Source of the DNA: an archaeon
GTDB taxonomy: Archaea; Iainarchaeota; Iainarchaeia; CSSED10-239
Direction: 5' to 3'
DNA length: 43,003 nt
NCBI GenBank assembly: GCA_029563035.1
Contig: JAKQTP010000246.1
Span: 1 to 43,003 of the forward strand
Shown here: positions 38,333 through 43,003 of the stretch, piece after piece
Numbering within the stretch: position 1 is the first letter of the stretch
Layout of the letters: every line of letters starts with the position of its first letter
Position numbers and translations under genes: made by a program
The notes under the pieces: model-generated
Databases searched by the model: none
What the model saw: only the letters and a program-made list of their open reading frames with translations
Told to the model about the DNA's origin: nothing

Positions 38333-39538
38333 TTATCCTGTACTTTCAATAAAATCAATTTCTTTTATTGATATTTTATCTGGTGTTGCATGTGATTTTG
38401 ACCGCGCTCTATGTGTATAAACAAAAAAACCATTTTTATCAGCACCCATTGACACACCTTTAGATTTTGAAGTTTTATCTATTAATTCTTTTGGTATTAT
38501 TAAACCTTTAACTATACCACCTTCGTGATATGACGAACCACCGGCAAAATATTTGAGTATTTCTTGTTTCATTTCATTACCAATTGTTTTAGATCTCATC
38601 AAAGCACCTTTATTTTGTTCATATTCTGATTTTTCTTCATACATAATTTGAAATATTCTTCGTTTTTCATTAAATATTTGTGATTCATGAAGTTCCATTT
38701 TTGTTTCTGTTGGGTGTCCGCTTAAATTAGATAAAGCATAAGATCCGCCTTCAACAAACCATTCTGCAATATCAGACCTATGATGAATAATATTTAACAT
38801 TTGATCTATTATGGGTATTTTTTCTTCTGGTGAAGATGCTTCAAATATTAATTTCTTTAATAATTTTTGTAAAGGTTTTAAACCATAATCACTTATAAAA
38901 TCACCAAGTTTATTATTAGGATCGCTTTGATAATAATCAAAAAATCTATTCTTCAATTCTTCATAAAGTCTGTCTCTCAATTCGTCACGATTCAATTGAT
39001 CAATATCAAAATTTTCATCAATAAATTTTTCCACAAAGGGATGTATTGTTGTGGTACACGGTGAAAGATCTTCCGGTAATTTATAACCTTTATCAGGATT
39101 ATCAAATGGAATTTCTAATTGATCCTTATCAAATTTATGAAATACGCAATTTAATTGTTCGTCAATCCAATATCCGATATTATCTTCAAAAGCCTCTTCA
39201 TCTCCCCATTGTGTATGGCCAGCCAATGCGGTAAAAATTGCAATTTTAAGAGTATTATCAATCATTATGTCTTCAATCATTTCTAATCCTTTTTCATCCC
39301 TAACAAATCCATATCTCATAAAATCTTCCCAAATTCTTTTTAGTCTTGAAAATGGAATTACTTTCCATGGTACATGTTTGGTGAATTCTGGTGTGTTATT
39401 ATATAAGAAATCATGAAATAATGAACGTTTAATTTCATCTTCTCTTGTATATACATCCTCCACATCCTGATAAGTTGCTTCATTTAAAAAGGACATGAGA
39501 GATAATATCCGTTTTTTTTCTTCATTTAATGTTTTCAT
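38333..39538 (-). CDS. Tagged protein with a second, internal copy of the tag
   Basis: 401 residues. The N-terminus is MKTLNEEKKRILSLMSFLNE; at residues 281-308 a second copy reads MELHESQIFNEKRRIFQIM and continues to YEQ. Between the two is an acidic helical domain; after the second is a basic domain ending GFFVYTHRARSKSH and KEIDFIESTG. The layout suggests two tagged proteins fused head to tail. If the tag is a cleavage signal, the protein would yield two products. Function unknown. Confidence 0.75.
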   Translation of the reverse strand: MKTLNEEKKRILSLMSFLNEATYQDVEDVYTREDEIKRSLFHDFLYNNTPEFTKHVPWKVIPFSRLKRIWEDFMRYGFVRDEKGLEMIEDIMIDNTLKIAIFTALAGHTQWGDEEAFEDNIGYWIDEQLNCVFHKFDKDQLEIPFDNPDKGYKLPEDLSPCTTTIHPFVEKFIDENFDIDQLNRDELRDRLYEELKNRFFDYYQSDPNNKLGDFISDYGLKPLQKLLKKLIFEASSPEEKIPIIDQMLNIIHHRSDIAEWFVEGGSYALSNLSGHPTETKMELHESQIFNEKRRIFQIMYEEKSEYEQNKGALMRSKTIGNEMKQEILKYFAGGSSYHEGGIVKGLIIPKELIDKTSKSKGVSMGADKNGFFVYTHRARSKSHATPDKISIKEIDFIESTG

Positions 39539-39554
39539 AAAAATCCATCATATA

Positions 39555-39563
39555 CATAAATAT
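39555..39563 (-). promoter_or_regulatory. ATATTTATG motif
   Basis: Minus strand, 16 nt before the start at 39538. Confidence 0.4.
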
Positions 39564-39634
39564 TTTGATTTTTTTTTGGCACAGTTATTGACTATAGCAT
39601 CACAATAATAAAAAAAATTAAAAAATTAAAAGAA

Positions 39635-40078
39635 ATGAAAAAAATTGTATTTTTATTTGTTTTTTTAGTTATGACAGTAACATTATCAGCCAAACATTGG
39701 TATAAGCAACCGTCCAGTGAAGATATTGAAGATTTTAAAATTCTTATGGAATTAAAAGCTAGTGGGGATATTATTTTACCAGAAATTCATGTGGTTGCTT
39801 ATGTTTCACAACAAGATACTTTGGGCGTAAAAGTAAAACAACAAACGAGAGATCGAAAAAGAACACCACAACTTGATGAAAATGGTAACCCCATTAAAGA
39901 TCAAAAAAGACTTTGTATACATCAAGACCAAATGTCAAAAGCAAAAAATAGTAATGTTCAACGTCATAACAAAAACATGATTAATCATCGAGCAAGACCA
40001 CAAACAATTCGTCCGGGTGGTTTTGGAATACCTCAAGGCACAAAACCCGGAACGCCACAAAGAGGGAAAAATAGATAA
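39635..40078 (+). CDS. Small exported basic protein
   Basis: 147 residues. Signal peptide MKKIVFLFVFLVMTVTLSA, then a short beta-like part (DIILPEIHVVAYVSQQDTL) and a long basic, Gln/Arg/Pro-rich tail (PQTIRPGGFGIPQGTKPGT). Probably periplasmic or surface-exposed in the host. No recognised domain. Followed by a terminator and another exported protein. Confidence 0.68.
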   Translation: MKKIVFLFVFLVMTVTLSAKHWYKQPSSEDIEDFKILMELKASGDIILPEIHVVAYVSQQDTLGVKVKQQTRDRKRTPQLDENGNPIKDQKRLCIHQDQMSKAKNSNVQRHNKNMINHRARPQTIRPGGFGIPQGTKPGTPQRGKNR

Positions 40079-40098
40079 ATTTTTTGATTGTTTTTTAG

Positions 40099-40125
40099 TA
40101 AAAGGGAGAAATTTTCTCCCTTTTT
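40099..40125 (+). terminator. Intrinsic terminator
   Basis: Stem AAAGGGAGAA / TTCTCCCTTT followed by TT GTTTT, 20 nt after the stop at 40078. Confidence 0.8.
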
Positions 40126-40169
40126 GTTTTGGTACGAATCTTGTTGTTTATATATTAAATCTAATTGAC

Positions 40170-41459
40170 ATGAAAAAAATTATTTTAATAATTGCATTAT
40201 TAATAACTACATTAATGGCAACAGCACAAATCGACACCACGGGAATGTCTGATTATGAGAAATATTATTACATAAAAACAGGTGAAATTGACACCGCACA
40301 TAAAAATGTGACAAACTCATCTAATTATGAAAGTTTTTCAATTGATGATAAAAAATTCAAGTTTAATTTAAAAACGGGTAACATTGATGCAATTAAATCC
40401 GAAAATGATGATGTTTATTATATTCCAAGTAGAGAAGAATTAGATAGGAAAAAAGAAGAACTTAAATTAAAACAAAAAGAGCTTCGTCTTGAAAAAAAAG
40501 AATTGAGACTGTATCAAGATTCTCTTTATTATGATGCAAAACAAGAAGTTTATAACGACCTTTATTATACATCATTAATTTATAGATTCCATAGGTCAAC
40601 ATTTTATCCTTATTGGAGATATAATTATTATAGTCCATTTTATTATAATCCTTTTTATTACAACCCATTCTATTATTGGCATTGGGATCCTTGGTTTGAT
40701 TATCCGTTTTATTATAACTATTGGTACGGATCTCGTATGTATAAAAGATGGTATTGGGAATCGTATCCACGAATATATAATAATTATTATACTTACAATT
40801 ATGGGAATTATGTGCCAAATAACATAAATACTTATCAACAAACAAGTCATAATACCCGAAATACTAGTATAATGAACGATACGAGAGTCAATTCATTGTC
40901 TAATAGACGAATGACACCAACAACAAGTTCAAGAACATATACACAATCAAAAATCACCCCACAAACACAGCAACAAAGAAGAGAAACAACAAAATATTCG
41001 TCTCCGAATACTACAGAACGTACAGTTGTACAGACAACGAGAAGGGAAACACCAACTGTTCAAAAACCAACTTACACGGACCGAACATATACACCATCTT
41101 ATGATAGAATACCTGTTACAACGAGGCCACGGTTTAACAATACACCTGTTAATCGTAACTATATAAAAGATATTGATGATAAAAAAGTAATAACACCAAG
41201 AACAAATCAGTCGACATATACAACACCGAGAAATAATTCCACAACGAGAAGCTCGGCACCTGTGAACTATTCGTTGCCACGAAGTTCCACACCGACATAT
41301 TCGACACCTAGAAATTCGTCATCTTCTTATTCTACACCAAGTAGAAGTTCTTCACCATCATTTTCTACTTCGAATCGAGGTTCATCCACAAGTTCAACAT
41401 CTAGTGGAAGAACATATTCTGGGTCGGAAAATAGAAGCACTTCGGGAGGTAGAAGATGA
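40170..41459 (+). CDS. Exported Tyr-rich and Ser/Thr/Arg-rich protein
   Basis: 429 residues from the ATG at 40170, which starts a signal peptide (MKKIILIIALLITTLMATAQ); the longer frame would cross the terminator. Then a charged coiled coil (RKKEELKLKQKELRLEKKEL), a Tyr/Phe/Trp-rich section with repeats like YNPFYYNPFYY (about residues 150-215), and a disordered end of Ser, Thr, Arg, Pro with recurrent SSTPTYSTPR-like units. It looks like an exported, possibly adhesive or surface-coating protein. No enzymatic domain recognised. Confidence 0.68.
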   Translation: MKKIILIIALLITTLMATAQIDTTGMSDYEKYYYIKTGEIDTAHKNVTNSSNYESFSIDDKKFKFNLKTGNIDAIKSENDDVYYIPSREELDRKKEELKLKQKELRLEKKELRLYQDSLYYDAKQEVYNDLYYTSLIYRFHRSTFYPYWRYNYYSPFYYNPFYYNPFYYWHWDPWFDYPFYYNYWYGSRMYKRWYWESYPRIYNNYYTYNYGNYVPNNINTYQQTSHNTRNTSIMNDTRVNSLSNRRMTPTTSSRTYTQSKITPQTQQQRRETTKYSSPNTTERTVVQTTRRETPTVQKPTYTDRTYTPSYDRIPVTTRPRFNNTPVNRNYIKDIDDKKVITPRTNQSTYTTPRNNSTTRSSAPVNYSLPRSSTPTYSTPRNSSSSYSTPSRSSSPSFSTSNRGSSTSSTSSGRTYSGSENRSTSGGRR

Positions 41460-41513
41460 TAAAAAATTATATGTGTTTTACCGACTAGTCTTTATTCTTT
41501 ACTATATTTATCA

Positions 41514-41522
41514 ATAATCAAC
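41514..41522 (+). promoter_or_regulatory. ATATTTATC motif
   Basis: 36 nt before the start at 41559, the longest spacing seen. Confidence 0.3.
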
Positions 41523-41558
41523 CCCGGCTAGTATTTGACGGGATTGTAATAATAATCC

Positions 41559-42824
41559 ATGTTTAAAAACCTGCCTGTGAGAGAAAAAATTAAAATATTA
41601 ATTATTGATGAATCTAAAGATGATATAAAAAAAATATCTGATTTATTGATTTCAAATGGCTACTTAGAATCAAATTTAATTACAATAAATGATGAAGAAT
41701 CATTTACCAATGTTCTAACTAAAGAAACCCCAGATGTTATAATTTCAGAACATGAGGTTAAGAGTTACAACTCATTAAATGGTCTTAACATTTCAAAAAA
41801 AATATTACCGAACGTTATTTTTATAGTAGTTAGTGGTCAAATTACTGATGATTTTGGCCTTGAATTAATAAAAGAGGGTATTGACATATATTATTTAAAA
41901 AAATCTTTTTCAAAACTTCCGTTCATGATTGAAAAATTCTACAATAGTAGACACATTGAGGAAGAGATGTCAAAATTAGAATCTATTAACGCAGAACTAG
42001 AACGTGCTTATAGAGAAATTGAAATGAGAAATAAAAATATGATACAAAGTATCTTATTTGCCAAAAGAATTCAAGATCAGACATTACCGAAAATAGATAT
42101 ATTATTAAAAAACTTTCCAGAAGCATTCATAATAAACAAACCAAAAGACATTGTTACTGGAGATTTTTATTGGTTTCACAATACAGCCAAATCAGACGTC
42201 ATCATGCCTGATGATAGATTCATGGTTGCTGTTGGTGATTGTACTGGCCATGGTGTATCAGGAGCATTATTATCAATGATTGGTTATAATTTATTAAATG
42301 AAATAGTTAGTGATGATGATGAGAAAATAACCGACCCAACAATAATAATGAAACACCTTGATAATAGTATTGTAAAAGCATTAAAACAAGATTCAAATGT
42401 TGGTTACCAAGATGGTATTGACATGTCATTTGTTAGTATCGACAAAATAAATAAGAAAATTTATTTTTGTGGTTGTAAACGGCCATTGTTATATTTAGTT
42501 CGTAGTGAAAAACAAATTAATGTATTTAAAGGTGAACAATTTATGATTGGTGGTACTTGTGAAGGTATTACAAAAACATTTAAAACAATAGAAATACCAT
42601 ATCAGGAAAATGATATTATTTATATGTTAACCGATGGCATTACTGATCAATTTGGTGGCCCACGAAATAGAAAATTAATGCGTGATAATTTTAAAGAAAT
42701 GTTAATTGAAGTTCACCATTTAAATTTAGTTTATCAAGCACAATTACTTGAACAAAAACTTCTGAAATGGCGTGGTGATAATGAACAAACCGACGACATT
42801 TTAGTGGTAGGAATAAAATTATAG
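41559..42824 (+). CDS. Receiver domain - coiled coil - SpoIIE (PP2C) phosphatase
   Basis: 421 residues. Residues 1-125: receiver-like domain, IKILIIDESKDD with the acidic pocket, VVSG (Ser92) and YLKKSF (Lys), but the normal phospho-acceptor Asp is Glu64 (VIISEHEV). Residues about 135-165: coiled coil linker. Residues 175-421: SpoIIE/PP2C domain with GDFYWF, VGDCTGHGVSGALLSMI and LTDGITDQFGG, all metal ligands present. Such proteins dephosphorylate anti-anti-sigma factors or other Ser/Thr-phosphoproteins. The Glu may mimic permanent phosphorylation, so the phosphatase could be constitutively on. Unusual cargo for a phage. Confidence 0.9.
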   Translation: MFKNLPVREKIKILIIDESKDDIKKISDLLISNGYLESNLITINDEESFTNVLTKETPDVIISEHEVKSYNSLNGLNISKKILPNVIFIVVSGQITDDFGLELIKEGIDIYYLKKSFSKLPFMIEKFYNSRHIEEEMSKLESINAELERAYREIEMRNKNMIQSILFAKRIQDQTLPKIDILLKNFPEAFIINKPKDIVTGDFYWFHNTAKSDVIMPDDRFMVAVGDCTGHGVSGALLSMIGYNLLNEIVSDDDEKITDPTIIMKHLDNSIVKALKQDSNVGYQDGIDMSFVSIDKINKKIYFCGCKRPLLYLVRSEKQINVFKGEQFMIGGTCEGITKTFKTIEIPYQENDIIYMLTDGITDQFGGPRNRKLMRDNFKEMLIEVHHLNLVYQAQLLEQKLLKWRGDNEQTDDILVVGIKL

Positions 42825-42825
42825 A

Positions 42826-42834
42826 ATATTTATA
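42826..42834 (+). promoter_or_regulatory. ATATTTATA motif
   Basis: Exact copy with downstream GATAAG, 17 nt before the start at 42852. Confidence 0.4.
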
Positions 42835-42851
42835 GATAAGAGGGATTATAT

Positions 42852-43003
42852 ATGTTTAAAAAATTCACAAAAGGATTGGAGCACATAAAGCTCTTTAGTA
42901 GTCAATATCTTACTATCGTGACATTTGCCGGTATTATTCTGGGTGGATATAAAGTATATGATAAATGGAATGATAGTATTAAACTAGTGCAAGAAAAAGT
43001 TGA
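42852..43003 (+). CDS. Membrane protein, 5' part only
   Basis: The frame runs from the ATG at 42852 to the window end (50 codons). The start is basic (MFKKFTKGLEHIKLF), then YLTIVTFAGIILGGYKVY is one membrane segment. The rest is outside the window, so nothing more can be said. Confidence 0.6.
   Translation, partial: MFKKFTKGLEHIKLFSSQYLTIVTFAGIILGGYKVYDKWNDSIKLVQEKV

Noticed and set aside
5765..42834. Reading the ATATTTATA motif as the T4 late promoter TATAAATA
   Set aside because: Relative to the genes the motif is in the opposite sense, so it is not the T4 box itself; I keep only the weaker claim of a phage-specific element.
1..43003. CRISPR array, insertion sequences, integrase or attachment sites
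   Set aside because: No regularly spaced direct repeats, transposase, recombinase or terminal inverted repeats were seen.

Overview
The window is AT-rich, densely coded, free of rRNA and transposons, and most likely part of a large (jumbo, T4-like in style) phage genome infecting a member of the Bacteroidetes. The host guess rests on repeated promoters of the form TTTG-N19/20-TA(N2)TTTG upstream of at least six transcription units, and on start codons that mostly lack a Shine-Dalgarno sequence. The phage guess rests on many small proteins, 14 tRNA genes plus a tmRNA, a CCA-adding enzyme, a Dam methylase, cell-wall enzymes, and a set of unrelated proteins sharing short N-terminal peptides like T4 capsid-targeting sequences. 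No terminase, capsid or polymerase gene lies in the window, so the phage assignment is inference.

Layout. 1-5687 (minus strand): nucleotide, DNA-modification and sugar genes (deoxyribosyltransferase-like, thioredoxin, Dam, RmlD-like reductase, FkbM methyltransferase, two glycosyltransferases). 5778-12153: mostly unknown proteins, five with the tagged N-terminus. 12262-14001: DUF1599 protein, RHH protein, GMP reductase/IMPDH-like enzyme. 14138-21634 (plus): a five-gene glycan operon (two GT60-like glycosyltransferases, an O-carbamoyltransferase, a further glycosyltransferase-like protein, and an FkbM-YibB-GT2 fusion). 21658-27515: tagged, probably virion-associated peptidases and peptidoglycan-binding proteins. 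27689-28101: tmRNA. 28161-34538: tandem glycosyltransferase, phosphoesterase, CCA-adding enzyme, secreted transglycosylase-like protein and unknowns. 33985-37564: two tRNA arrays on the minus strand, one tRNA interrupted by a group I intron. 37662-43003: tagged proteins, exported low-complexity proteins and a receiver-SpoIIE phosphatase.

Most striking result: each tRNA array is preceded by a Bacteroidetes-type promoter, a tiny ORF (22 and 27 codons) and a strong intrinsic terminator. The codons of each tiny ORF match the tRNAs of the array behind it. Array 1 carries Arg, Pro, His, Gln and Leu(UAA) tRNAs and its leader has the block QQPRHLQPQ with Leu only as TTA. Array 2 carries Asp, Glu, Ala, Trp and Leu(CAA, GAG, UAG) tRNAs and its leader is rich in Leu, Asp, Ala and Glu, with Leu only as TTG, CTC, CTG and CTA. 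In both leaders a segment near the stop codon can pair with the 5' arm of the terminator, and an earlier segment can pair with that one, which is the layout of a translational attenuator. I read this as a phage system that senses shortage of particular charged tRNAs and then transcribes them. Other notable items: a 202-nt IC3-type group I intron in tRNA-Leu(UAA), two families of shared N-terminal peptides, and an oriented ATATTTATA motif in front of the genes that carry them, a candidate late promoter.
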